DNA of 10,807 bases from Flemingiibacterium sp045578725 (GCA_045578725.1 JAZNKS010000078.1:1-10807); one strand, 5' to 3'. Positions 1 to 6,053 are shown, counted from the first letter of the stretch. Numbers and translations are program-made. Notes: a model not told the origin generated them from the sequence alone.

Positions 1-2
1 CG

Positions 3-146
3 GATACGGGACTTGGGTTTACTCCGCTCGTGTTCGGCATTTGCAACTTTACGTTTCTGGTGTATGACCTTGCCGTGACACAGCTTATAACGCTGTATAT
101 CATCAAGCTTCGCAAAACGCTCGGGCTTAAAAATTACTTTAAGTGA
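3..146 (+). CDS. C-terminal end of an integral membrane protein (5' end outside window)
   Basis: The third forward frame is open from the window edge to a TGA at 144-146 and gives 47 residues; the other two forward frames stop early. The fragment has a long hydrophobic stretch (GICNFTFLVYDLAVTQLITL, about residues 12-31) followed by a short basic tail (KLRKTLGLKNYFK). This is the usual look of a last transmembrane helix ending in the cytoplasm under the positive-inside rule. Small membrane proteins such as ECF-transporter S components end in this way, but nothing in the fragment fixes a family, so I name no product. About 40 bases of AT-rich DNA separate it from the SRP RNA promoter, and no clear terminator hairpin is visible there. 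Confidence 0.6.
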   Translation, partial: DTGLGFTPLVFGICNFTFLVYDLAVTQLITLYIIKLRKTLGLKNYFK

Positions 147-185
147 TCCGAAAATATAACCAGGCTGTAAATTTGCGAAAACCTA

Positions 186-214
186 TTGCAAAATTTAAAA
201 TAATCTGTTATAAT
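186..214 (+). promoter_or_regulatory. Sigma-A-type promoter with extended -10 for the SRP RNA
   Basis: The -35 is TTGCAA (186-191), followed by a 17-base spacer and a perfect TATAAT (209-214). TG at 206-207, one base before the -10, makes an extended -10. The expected start point is near 221. It precedes a small hairpin (GTCGG at 223-227 with CCGAC at 233-237) at the 5' end of the predicted primary transcript. A near-consensus promoter suits a highly expressed stable RNA. Identified by eye only. Confidence 0.85.
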
Positions 215-247
215 ATATTGTCGTCGGGAATACCGACAAGATTTTTA

Positions 248-551
248 ACAAGCTATAAAATAAGGCCATACCAGCCGGGGAATTAGCGGTGCCTTGTACC
301 TGCAATCCGCTGCAGCAGGGGTGGATTCCTTTCGTGAGGGCTGATTCTGTGTGGTCTGCGCGGCAGATTTTATGTGATGACGGATGGGTCTTGCGCAATC
401 GGAGGCTGTGAACCATGTCAGGTGGGGAACCAAGCAGCATTAAGCGGTTACTCCGATGTGCCGCGAGGCAGCCTGTCCCGAGCATATGCTGACGTTTCCG
501 CGCATAGGAGCCGTTCGAGCGATCGGTGTGTGGCCTTATTTTATAGCTTGT
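248..551 (+). other. 21-bp perfect terminal helix enclosing the SRP RNA, probable precursor processing stem
   Basis: Bases 248-268 are fully complementary to 531-551, giving 21 uninterrupted Watson-Crick pairs. Pairing continues irregularly into the SRP RNA through a GU pair and a bulge. The helix extends beyond the expected mature ends of the RNA. In B. subtilis the scRNA precursor is cut by RNase III in such a stem, so the same role is inferred here. No separate terminator lies between this stem and the dnaX ribosome binding site. Confidence 0.75.
261..538 (+). ncRNA. ffs: Signal recognition particle RNA, long Gram-positive type with Alu domain
   Basis: This is the RNA scaffold of the signal recognition particle. 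It binds Ffh and helps target nascent membrane proteins to the translocon. The Alu-domain signature of long Bacillus-type SRP RNAs is readable at 276-318, including TAGCGGTGCC, TGTACCTGCAATCCGC and GCAGGGG. The S domain contains ATGTCAGGT (415-423), a GGAA tetraloop (426-429) and AAGCAGCATTAAG (432-444), the conserved helix 8 that binds the Ffh M domain. The tetraloop is closed by G424-C431 and G425-C430. The 5' and 3' ends pair in a long helix (248-268 with 531-551). The ends given are estimated by comparison with the roughly 270-nt B. subtilis scRNA; exact ends need mapping. Its position directly upstream of dnaX matches Bacillus. B. subtilis names this gene scr. Confidence 0.95.
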
Positions 552-576
552 CTGTTTTGATTTTGGAGGTGAGATC

Positions 577-2166
577 TTGCATCAGGCACTTTACCGGAAA
601 TGGCGTCCCGGAAGCTTTTCGGATGTCTGCGGCCAGGATCACATTACCTCCATCCTCCGCTATGAGGTGGAGAATCACAAGACATCCCATGCCTATCTGT
701 TCTGCGGAACCCGCGGAACCGGCAAGACAACCTGCGCAAAGATCCTTGCCAGGGCGGTCAACTGCGAGCATCCCGTCGGAGGCGATCCCTGCGGCGAGTG
801 CCCGGCCTGCAAAAGCGCCGAATCGGGCGCCTGCATCGATATCATTGAAATGGATGCGGCCAGCAACAACGGCGTAGACGATATCCGGACCATCCGCGAC
901 GAGGTCGGCTATATGCCGGCTGAGCTGTCAAAGAAGGTCTATATCATCGACGAGGTTCATATGCTGTCGGCCAGCGCCTTCAACGCTCTGCTGAAAACGC
1001 TGGAGGAGCCGCCGGCTCATGTCATGTTCATTCTGGCCACAACCGAGCTGCAGAAGATCCCCGCAACGATTCTGTCCCGCTGCCAGCGCTTCGATTTCCG
1101 CCGTATTTCCGGCGATGTGATCGCCTCGCGGTTGGAATATATCGCAGCCGAAGAGGGCATTACGCTGGATCATGAGGCCGCCTTTATGCTGGCCCATCTG
1201 GCACAGGGCGGTATGCGCGATGCGATTTCCCTTCTGGAGCTGTGCGCTGGCGAGAACCGTCCGGTAACGGCAGCGGTTGTTGAAGATATCGCAGGCACAG
1301 GCGGACGGGACATCCTTCTCGCTCTGCTGAATGCGGTCTGCGACAAGGATTATGATACCATTTTCTCGCTGGTTGGCGAGCTTTATCGCTCCAGCCGCGA
1401 TCTGGCTGTCTTCTGGCAGGAGCTGATCGCCTTTTACCGGGATATGCTGGTTGTCAAAACCACAAAGAATGCCAGAGATTATCTGGATCTGTCCGAAAAG
1501 CAGTATGCCGAGCTGGTCGGCATCGCCGGCCGTTTTGCTGTCGAAACGCTGATCTATCATACCAAATTGCTGGACGGCGCCATGGCTGCTATGCGGGCCT
1601 CCGGCTCTTCCCGCCGCCTGACAGCGGAAATGACGCTGGTGCGGCTCAGCGATGAGCGTTTTTCTGCCAGCGCCGAATCCCTGCTCTCACGGGTTTCGCT
1701 TTTGGAGGACAAGATCAAATCCGGTGCCCTCCGGATGAACAGTGCACCCGTCGCCCCACCCGTCACCGTAACAGTGGATACAGAGGCGGAGAAAGCCGAA
1801 GCGGCCGCCGAGGAAGCGGTATCTCCGGATCCCGAAGCACCGCCCCCCCGCAAACGGGAATACCGCCAGCTTCCGTACTGGGCGGATTTTGTGCAGAAAT
1901 GCTGTGACCGCGATGCCATGCTTGGCAGTCTGCTGCGGGAATCGGCCAAGGGCTTTACCGTCAGCAGCGATGATTTCGTGCACATCCGCACCGGAAATCA
2001 GATGGCGCAGACGATTATTACCAATATGTTTCCCACGCTCCTCGAGGTGCTCAACACCTTTGAGGAGGGACGGCTGGACTCCAATACCGTCCGGCTGGAA
2101 TATGCACCCGAAAAAAAGGAAAACGGCAGGGATATGGACGAGCTGATGGACAGCTTCGCTCCGTAA
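577..2166 (+). CDS. dnaX: DNA polymerase III subunit gamma/tau (clamp loader)
   Basis: This is the ATPase subunit of the clamp loader that opens and loads the beta sliding clamp and ties the replisome together. The 529-residue protein starts at TTG, six bases after GGAGGT (565-570), and begins ALYRKWRP as the family does. Visible elements are Walker A GTRGTGKT (44-51), zinc cysteines C63, C72, C75 and C78, Walker B VYIIDEVHML (121-130), sensor 1 LATTE (153-157), the arginine-finger motif SRC (R168) and sensor 2 GGMRDAIS (211-218). Domain III follows, then a Pro/Ala/Glu-rich linker (about 386-427) and a C-terminal tau-like domain (about 428-510). It is probably read from the SRP RNA transcript, since no other promoter or terminator is evident between them. 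An A AAA AAG heptamer lies at 2112-2118, too close to the stop to yield a gamma form. Confidence 0.97.
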   Translation: MHQALYRKWRPGSFSDVCGQDHITSILRYEVENHKTSHAYLFCGTRGTGKTTCAKILARAVNCEHPVGGDPCGECPACKSAESGACIDIIEMDAASNNGVDDIRTIRDEVGYMPAELSKKVYIIDEVHMLSASAFNALLKTLEEPPAHVMFILATTELQKIPATILSRCQRFDFRRISGDVIASRLEYIAAEEGITLDHEAAFMLAHLAQGGMRDAISLLELCAGENRPVTAAVVEDIAGTGGRDILLALLNAVCDKDYDTIFSLVGELYRSSRDLAVFWQELIAFYRDMLVVKTTKNARDYLDLSEKQYAELVGIAGRFAVETLIYHTKLLDGAMAAMRASGSSRRLTAEMTLVRLSDERFSASAESLLSRVSLLEDKIKSGALRMNSAPVAPPVTVTVDTEAEKAEAAAEEAVSPDPEAPPPRKREYRQLPYWADFVQKCCDRDAMLGSLLRESAKGFTVSSDDFVHIRTGNQMAQTIITNMFPTLLEVLNTFEEGRLDSNTVRLEYAPEKKENGRDMDELMDSFAP

Positions 2167-2199
2167 CGGCCAAAGTAACAGGAAGGAAGGTTTACTACT

Positions 2200-2547
2200 A
2201 TGAAAGCACGTTTGCCGAAGGGAATGGGCGGCGGCCCGCAGAATATGAATGCTATGATCCGTCAGGCACAGAAGATGCAGGCGGATATGGAGGCACTCCA
2301 GGAGGATCTGGATTCCCGCGAGTACGAGGTTTCGGCCGGAGGCGGTGTCATCGGCGTGAAGATCAGCGGCAAGAAAGAGATTCTGTCCATCGATCTTAAG
2401 CCGGAGATTGTGGACCCCGACGATATCGAAACGCTGTCGGATCTGCTGGTTGCGGCTGTTAATGAGGCCATCAAGAAGGTTGAAGAGACCAATGCCTCCG
2501 AAATGCAGAAGATCACCGGCGAAATGAACGTTCCCGGCCTGTTCTGA
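2200..2547 (+). CDS. ybaB: YbaB/EbfC family nucleoid-associated DNA-binding protein
   Basis: This is a small dimeric protein that binds DNA and associates with the nucleoid in the species studied; its exact role in Clostridia is unclear. The 115-residue product has a flexible Gly/Met-rich start (KGMGGGPQNMN), then the family core: an N-terminal helix (IRQAQKMQADMEALQEDL, about 20-37), a beta region with GGGVIGVKISGKKEI (47-61), and the D-P-E-x-V-D-P-D-D turn region before a long C-terminal helix ending in a short GLF-type tail. GGAAGGAAGG at 2181-2190 serves as ribosome binding site. The gene lies 33 bases after dnaX and 5 bases before recR, the standard dnaX-ybaB-recR order, which suggests a link to replication or recombination. 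B. subtilis calls it yaaK. Confidence 0.95.
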   Translation: MKARLPKGMGGGPQNMNAMIRQAQKMQADMEALQEDLDSREYEVSAGGGVIGVKISGKKEILSIDLKPEIVDPDDIETLSDLLVAAVNEAIKKVEETNASEMQKITGEMNVPGLF

Positions 2548-2552
2548 AGAAA

Positions 2553-3149
2553 ATGTCGGAATATATTCTTCCGCTGGAGAAGCTGATCGAACAGTTCCGT
2601 CATCTGCCGGGAATCGGCCGCAAGACGGCGGTCCGGCTGGCTTTTGCGGTGCTGGACTTCACGGAGGAAGAGGCTGCAGCCTTCGCGGATGCGGTGAGGG
2701 AGGCCAAAACCGGGGTGAAGAGCTGTCCTGTCTGCCAGAATATCTCCGATGGGGATCTGTGCCCGGTCTGCCGCGACGAAAAGCGCGACCGGTCGGTGAT
2801 CTGCGTTGTGGAGGATGCCAAGGCGGTCATGTCTCTTGAAAAGGTCAAGGAATTCGGCGGCGTTTATCATGTGCTCCACGGTTCGATTTCCCCGATGGCC
2901 GGAATCGGTCCGGACAAGCTCCGGATCAAGGAGCTGCTGGCAAGACTTGACGGTTCGGTCCGGGAAATCATCATTGCCACCAATCCGACGGTGGAGGGCG
3001 AGGCAACGGCCATGTATCTGACCAAGCTGATCAAGCCCTTCGGAATTCAGGTTTCACGGCTGGCATACGGAATCCCGGTGGGCGGCGAACTTGAATATGC
3101 TGACGAGGTTACGCTTATGCGTGCCATTGAGGGGCGGAGAGTTCTGTAG
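2553..3149 (+). CDS. recR: Recombination mediator protein RecR
   Basis: RecR works with RecO (and RecF) to load RecA onto single-stranded DNA at gaps. The 198-residue protein has the usual family length and layout: a helix-hairpin-helix region HLPGIGRKTAVRLAF (17-31), a four-cysteine zinc finger (C58, C61, C70, C73), a Toprim domain starting at VICVVEDAKAV (82-92) with ATNPTVEGEATAMYL (142-156), and the C-terminal GIPVGGELEYADEVTL block (173-188) typical of RecR. The ATG lies 5 bases after the ybaB stop. Only a weak purine tract (GAAGAAA) precedes it, so translation is probably coupled to ybaB. All catalytic-type and zinc residues I would expect are present. Confidence 0.97.
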   Translation: MSEYILPLEKLIEQFRHLPGIGRKTAVRLAFAVLDFTEEEAAAFADAVREAKTGVKSCPVCQNISDGDLCPVCRDEKRDRSVICVVEDAKAVMSLEKVKEFGGVYHVLHGSISPMAGIGPDKLRIKELLARLDGSVREIIIATNPTVEGEATAMYLTKLIKPFGIQVSRLAYGIPVGGELEYADEVTLMRAIEGRRVL

Positions 3150-3188
3150 GTTTACCGTATCGCAGAGTTGTTATGCCAAGGGAGAAAA

Positions 3189-3503
3189 ATGAAAAAAGTA
3201 CCGATTAGTTTGATTATCGATGATCCTGCGCCGGTGCTTTCCGTATATTATACCCACTCAAAAAGCAACACCACGGCGGATGGACGCGAAGGCGAAATTA
3301 TCCGCGTGCTGGATACGAACGGCTGGCCGATCCTCATCACACACTGGCAAAGTCTGATTTCTAACGGACTGGGCACCGGTCTGCGGGCTCTGGACGAAGT
3401 GGGACGACGGATTGGCGCGCATCTTTCTGATCGCGTGGAGTGGATGAATTTTGAGGAAATCATGCATTATACGATCCGCCTTTACGAAGAGGATGTAAAG
3501 TAA
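3189..3503 (+). CDS. Short ORF joining the N- and C-terminal ends of a polysaccharide-deacetylase-like protein; probable in-frame deletion remnant
   Basis: This is a 104-residue ORF. I chose the ATG at 3189 over an upstream TTG (3168) because AAGGGAG (3178-3184) lies just before it. The first 31 or so residues (KVPISLIIDDPAPVLSVYY, then a THSKSNTTADGR stretch) read like the start of large clostridial proteins that I recall as polysaccharide-deacetylase-like and roughly 400 residues long. From residue about 34 (EIIRVLDTNGWPILITHWQS onward to VEWMNFEEIMHY) it reads like the end of the same family, with the whole catalytic middle absent. The join falls near ADGRE. This family assignment is from memory, not a search. 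The frame and ribosome binding site are intact, so a small expressed protein is possible; otherwise it is a decaying gene or an assembly join. It follows recR by 39 bases and may be co-transcribed. Confidence 0.6.
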   Translation: MKKVPISLIIDDPAPVLSVYYTHSKSNTTADGREGEIIRVLDTNGWPILITHWQSLISNGLGTGLRALDEVGRRIGAHLSDRVEWMNFEEIMHYTIRLYEEDVK

Positions 3504-3558
3504 GCACCGGAAAAAACGGCGCAATTGCAGAATTTTTCGTAATATTTCCCCGGAACTC

Positions 3559-3587
3559 TTGACAAATTCAAAAAAATAGTTTATAAT
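3559..3587 (+). promoter_or_regulatory. Consensus sigma-A promoter for yceD-rpmF
   Basis: Perfect TTGACA (3559-3564), 17-base spacer, perfect TATAAT (3582-3587). The start point is expected near 3594, giving a leader of about 26 bases before the yceD ATG. This is the closest match to the housekeeping consensus in the window, fitting strong transcription of a ribosomal protein gene. Confidence 0.9.
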
Positions 3588-3619
3588 AAATAAGTTAGCT
3601 GCAAAGGAAGGACGAATAT

Positions 3620-4150
3620 ATGCTGATTGATATACGTCAGCTTCTGAGCGGTGATACCGATAAGATTGCGTTTGACTACACTTTTTCGCTGACGGAAGGT
3701 GATTTTCCCTTCGATACGGCGATCGACGATGTGGTCTACACATCGCCGGTTCAGGTAAAGGGCGGCATTGTCAATATGGGCGGCTATATGCGGCTGGATG
3801 CCGGAGCGGTACTCACATACGATACCTGCTGCGCCAGATGCCTGAAGCCGCTGTCACGCAGTTTTGAGATCTCGCTCAGCCGGACGGCCATTGAGCAGGG
3901 CAAACTGGAAAATACCTCCGAGGAGGAGGCCGATGATTACATTGAAATTGTCGGCGGTATGCTGGATCTCGATTCGGTCATTGCGGAAGAGCTTCTGATG
4001 AGCTTCCCGGTAAGGGAGATCTGCTCGGAGGAATGCAAGGGACTCTGCCCCAAGTGCGGCAGGAATCTCAATGAGGGTGAATGCTCCTGCGAAAAGAAGG
4101 AGATTGACCCGCGGCTGGCCGTTCTGGCACAGCTGCTTGAAGACAAGTAG
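3620..4150 (+). CDS. yceD: YceD family protein (DUF177), putative 23S rRNA accumulation / L32-linked factor
   Basis: This is a DUF177/YceD family protein. The gene is paired with rpmF in very many bacteria, and in E. coli and plants relatives are linked to 23S rRNA accumulation. The molecular mechanism is not settled. The 176-residue product shows the family layout: an N-terminal beta-rich part, a cysteine cluster CCARCLKPLSR (70-80), an acidic middle (EEEADDYIEI, 101-110), and the characteristic ECKGLCPKCGRNLNEGECSC block (138-157). The nine cysteines (C70, C71, C74, C135, C139, C143, C146, C155, C157) suggest metal binding. ATG at 3620 follows AGGAAGG (3605-3611) by 8 bases. It is 43 bases upstream of rpmF and shares its promoter. 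Confidence 0.92.
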   Translation: MLIDIRQLLSGDTDKIAFDYTFSLTEGDFPFDTAIDDVVYTSPVQVKGGIVNMGGYMRLDAGAVLTYDTCCARCLKPLSRSFEISLSRTAIEQGKLENTSEEEADDYIEIVGGMLDLDSVIAEELLMSFPVREICSEECKGLCPKCGRNLNEGECSCEKKEIDPRLAVLAQLLEDK

Positions 4151-4193
4151 ATTATAGTATAATTTTGTTATACGGTTAAGGAGGTGTCGTGAA

Positions 4194-4376
4194 ATGGCAG
4201 TACCGAAGAAGAAAGTCTCCAGCGCGAGACGTGACAAGAGACGTTCCAACGTCTGGAAGCTCGATATGCCGGGTATGGTTAAGTGCCCGAAGTGCGGTGA
4301 GTACAACCTCGCTCACAGAGTTTGCAGAGCTTGCGGTTCCTATAACGGAAAGCAGGTCATCAGCAAGGAAGCGTAA
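4194..4376 (+). CDS. rpmF: 50S ribosomal protein L32 (zinc-binding form)
   Basis: This is a small structural protein of the large ribosomal subunit. The 60-residue product begins MAVPKKKVSSARRDKRRS, the standard L32 start, and carries a zinc ribbon with C31, C34, C44 and C47 (CPKC and CRAC), so it is the zinc-dependent paralogue type. A near-perfect ribosome binding site, AAGGAGGTG (4178-4186), lies 7 bases before the ATG. Its six arginine codons are four AGA and two CGT, unlike the CGG/CGC-rich neighbours, which fits translational selection on a highly expressed gene. A TATAAT at 4158-4163 lacks a good -35, so I rely on the promoter upstream of yceD. A terminator follows directly. The usual downstream partner plsX is absent here. 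Confidence 0.97.
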   Translation: MAVPKKKVSSARRDKRRSNVWKLDMPGMVKCPKCGEYNLAHRVCRACGSYNGKQVISKEA

Positions 4377-4393
4377 AATCGAATCCGAACCGA

Positions 4394-4446
4394 AGGGATA
4401 CCGCGCTGTGCGATATTGGCAGAGCGTGGTATCTCTGTTTTCTTTA
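4394..4446 (+). terminator. Rho-independent terminator after rpmF
   Basis: Bases 4394-4407 (AGGGATACCGCGCT) pair with 4423-4436 (AGCGTGGTATCTCT), with two GU pairs. The stem continues inward after one G-G mismatch (TGC 4409-4411 with GCA 4419-4421). It is followed by a T-rich tract (4438-4446, TTTTCTTTA). It closes the yceD-rpmF unit and lies before the next promoter. Confidence 0.85.
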
Positions 4447-4469
4447 TCGGAAAAATTGTTCCAAAGCGC

Positions 4470-4498
4470 TTGCCAAAAATCAAAGCGTGTGGTATAAT
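4470..4498 (+). promoter_or_regulatory. Sigma-A-type promoter with extended -10 for the 4540-6008 gene pair
   Basis: TTGCCA (4470-4475), 17-base spacer, perfect TATAAT (4493-4498), with TG at 4490-4491 one base upstream of the -10. The start is expected near 4505. Together with the terminator just upstream it makes the following two genes an independent transcription unit. Confidence 0.85.
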
Positions 4499-4539
4499 GA
4501 AAAAAGAAATTTCGATTTTGATACTGTGAGGTGCTGCGG

Positions 4540-5331
4540 ATGTTTGCTTTGTCAGAATACGGACAAAAGGTGCTGAAACGGGCGCTGATTCTGGTCGCAG
4601 TGTCGGTTCTGGCAGCGGCTGTTCTGATTTTTGTATTTACGGATCTCGGAATGGGGCTTGTCTTCCGGCTCGGTGTCTATCTGACAAGCGAAGAGGTGGA
4701 TACCGGGGATACGGTCTATCTGGAATATTATGATGCCAAGGCGCGGGCCGCAGAATCCCACGGCGTCCGGTTTTATATGCGGCGTGACGATCCCGACGGA
4801 TGGACGGCCGCGCTGGATTTTCTGAAATTCATCAAGCAGAACACGGAGATTACCGTGCTCTATATGCCGATTGTTACCGCCGATGCCGAGTCGGTGGCTG
4901 CCTATCTTGCCGACGGGGACAGCTCGTATCTCAGTGAAACGATCCTTTCCGAAACGGAAAAGACCTTTATCAAGGCGCTGTATGCCTATAACGGCAAGCT
5001 TCCGCCGCAGAAGCGGATGCAGGTGATGTCCGTCAACGGCGCCGAGGCGCAGGACGGAGGCTATTGGATCTGCTACGATGCCTATACACCGGCTCAGCAT
5101 ACCGAGGGGTGGATGGATGTGAGCGTGGTCTATGCCGGCGAGGCGTCGGCAGATCCCCTGTTTGATCTTCCGCTTTCCGCAGGAGCCTGCCGGTTCGGTT
5201 CGCTTCATGAGCTGGAGCCGTATACCGGCCGGCTGCAGGCTGTGTCCGGCAACTGCGGACGCGATCCCTTTGTGAAGTTAGAGCAGGCGGAATTCTATTT
5301 TCTGATCTCACACAGGGAGGCAGCCGAATGA
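4540..5331 (+). CDS. Membrane-anchored protein of unknown function, possible divergent erythromycin-esterase-like domain
   Basis: The product has 263 residues from the ATG at 4540, 7 bases after GAGGTG (4527-4532); a GTG at 4531 falls inside that site and is less likely. An N-terminal cytoplasmic stretch (about 1-13, KVLKR) precedes one hydrophobic helix (about 14-34), so the rest should lie outside the membrane. The outer part contains ESHGV (72-76), LDFLKFIKQN (92-101), a segment ending in YLADGDSSYL (122-131), and LYAYNGKLPPQKRMQVMSVN (147-166). This order resembles the erythromycin-esterase/ChaN-like fold, where GExHG, an L-E-x motif, YLxxGD and YNxxLPxxxRIxVxGVD recur. The second catalytic-type glutamate expected near residues 107-110 (VLYMP) is missing. 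The family link is from recall and tentative. Its stop overlaps the start of the next gene. Confidence 0.85.
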   Translation: MFALSEYGQKVLKRALILVAVSVLAAAVLIFVFTDLGMGLVFRLGVYLTSEEVDTGDTVYLEYYDAKARAAESHGVRFYMRRDDPDGWTAALDFLKFIKQNTEITVLYMPIVTADAESVAAYLADGDSSYLSETILSETEKTFIKALYAYNGKLPPQKRMQVMSVNGAEAQDGGYWICYDAYTPAQHTEGWMDVSVVYAGEASADPLFDLPLSAGACRFGSLHELEPYTGRLQAVSGNCGRDPFVKLEQAEFYFLISHREAAE

Positions 5332-6008
5332 AGCGGACGGTTTCCATTCTCACAGATGAAGAGGGGGAGGAGCTGCTCCGGGACGGCTTCCATATGGCGA
5401 TGCCTCTGACGGCGGTTCTGACAGAAGACGGCGTGAAGATTGCGGTTTTTCCGTCATTTAAGGAGCTTGGGCATGAATGGGCAGAGCGTTTTGGCGACCG
5501 CCTCGGATCGCCTGAAGCGGCGGAATGGGCCAAAGCGCGTGTCGGCGAATTTCTGGCGAAATTCGGCTTTTCACCTGAGGATTGCCGTGTCTCGCGCACG
5601 GATGTCTATTCCGTTTCGCCGGATCCTTCGGACATTCTGGATTCCACGCAGGAGATTACGGATGCCGACGGGTTCACGGATCGGACGGATACGGATTTTG
5701 CCATGCTCCATGCCTGCGGCCATGCGGCTTTCGGGACGGTGATCGACGGGCAGATTGTCTCCGCGGCGGCATCCGGCTGTCCGCTGGAGGACGGCGGCGA
5801 GATCGATATCGGTGTGGAAACGGCGGTAGAATTCCGGGGACACGGTTTTGCACGCTCCAATGCGGCGGCGCTGGCGCTGGCCATCCGGGCAGCGGGCGGA
5901 TCTCCGCTTTATGAGGTGGAGGATGACAACCCGGCATCCATTGCGCTGGCCGGGCGCCTCGGCGGACAGCTGCTGGAAAGCCGTGTGTATGTCATCGGTG
6001 AAAAATAA
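5328..6008 (+). CDS. GNAT-family N-acetyltransferase-like protein
   Basis: This is a 226-residue soluble protein. Its C-terminal half carries a GNAT signature: a strand with DGQIVSAAASG (140-150), then EIDIGVETAVEFRGHGFARS (158-177) with the R-G-H-G-F-A acetyl-CoA loop (170-175), a helix AAALALAIRAAGG, and NPASIALAGRLGG (201-213), the N-x-A-S helix common in these enzymes. Such proteins use acetyl-CoA to acetylate amines or protein N-termini. The substrate cannot be told. The N-terminal half (1-130) is less typical and may be a partner domain as in the GNAT_acetyltran group. The start overlaps the upstream gene by ATGA, with AGGGAGG (5314-5320) 7 bases before the ATG. The two genes are therefore almost certainly co-transcribed and translationally coupled. 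A terminator follows. Confidence 0.85.
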   Translation: MKRTVSILTDEEGEELLRDGFHMAMPLTAVLTEDGVKIAVFPSFKELGHEWAERFGDRLGSPEAAEWAKARVGEFLAKFGFSPEDCRVSRTDVYSVSPDPSDILDSTQEITDADGFTDRTDTDFAMLHACGHAAFGTVIDGQIVSAAASGCPLEDGGEIDIGVETAVEFRGHGFARSNAAALALAIRAAGGSPLYEVEDDNPASIALAGRLGGQLLESRVYVIGEK

Positions 6009-6016
6009 TGTTTCTG

Positions 6017-6053
6017 GCAGTCGGAATCCGGATTTTCCGGCTGCTTTTCTTTC
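6017..6053 (+). terminator. Rho-independent terminator after the GNAT gene
   Basis: GCAGTCGGAA (6017-6026) pairs with TTCCGGCTGC (6035-6044) with one GU pair and an 8-base loop. TTTTCTTTC follows at 6045-6053. It is well placed to end the 4540-6008 unit, 9 bases after the stop codon. Confidence 0.85.

Noticed and set aside
374..877. 167-codon plus-strand frame over the SRP RNA and dnaX start
   Set aside because: It covers the conserved SRP RNA and overlaps the Walker A region of dnaX in another frame; no coding signal.
928..1560. 210-codon minus-strand frame inside dnaX
   Set aside because: Antisense shadow of the dnaX ATPase domain; no ribosome binding site or motif.
1843..1849. Run of seven C in the dnaX linker as a phase-variation tract
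   Set aside because: Seven bases is short, it encodes a proline stretch in a naturally variable linker, and switching off an essential replication gene is not plausible.
2112..2118. A AAA AAG slippery heptamer in dnaX, identical to the E. coli gamma/tau frameshift site and in the same codon phase
   Set aside because: It lies only 16 codons before the stop. A -1 shift would extend into ybaB rather than truncate the protein to a gamma-like form, and I see no supporting stem-loop. It is most likely a chance lysine-rich stretch.
3508..3539. Possible hairpin after the 3189 ORF (CGG plus A-run with T-run plus CG)
   Set aside because: The pairing needs a bulge, is mostly A-T, and no T-tract follows the stem, so it is not a convincing terminator.
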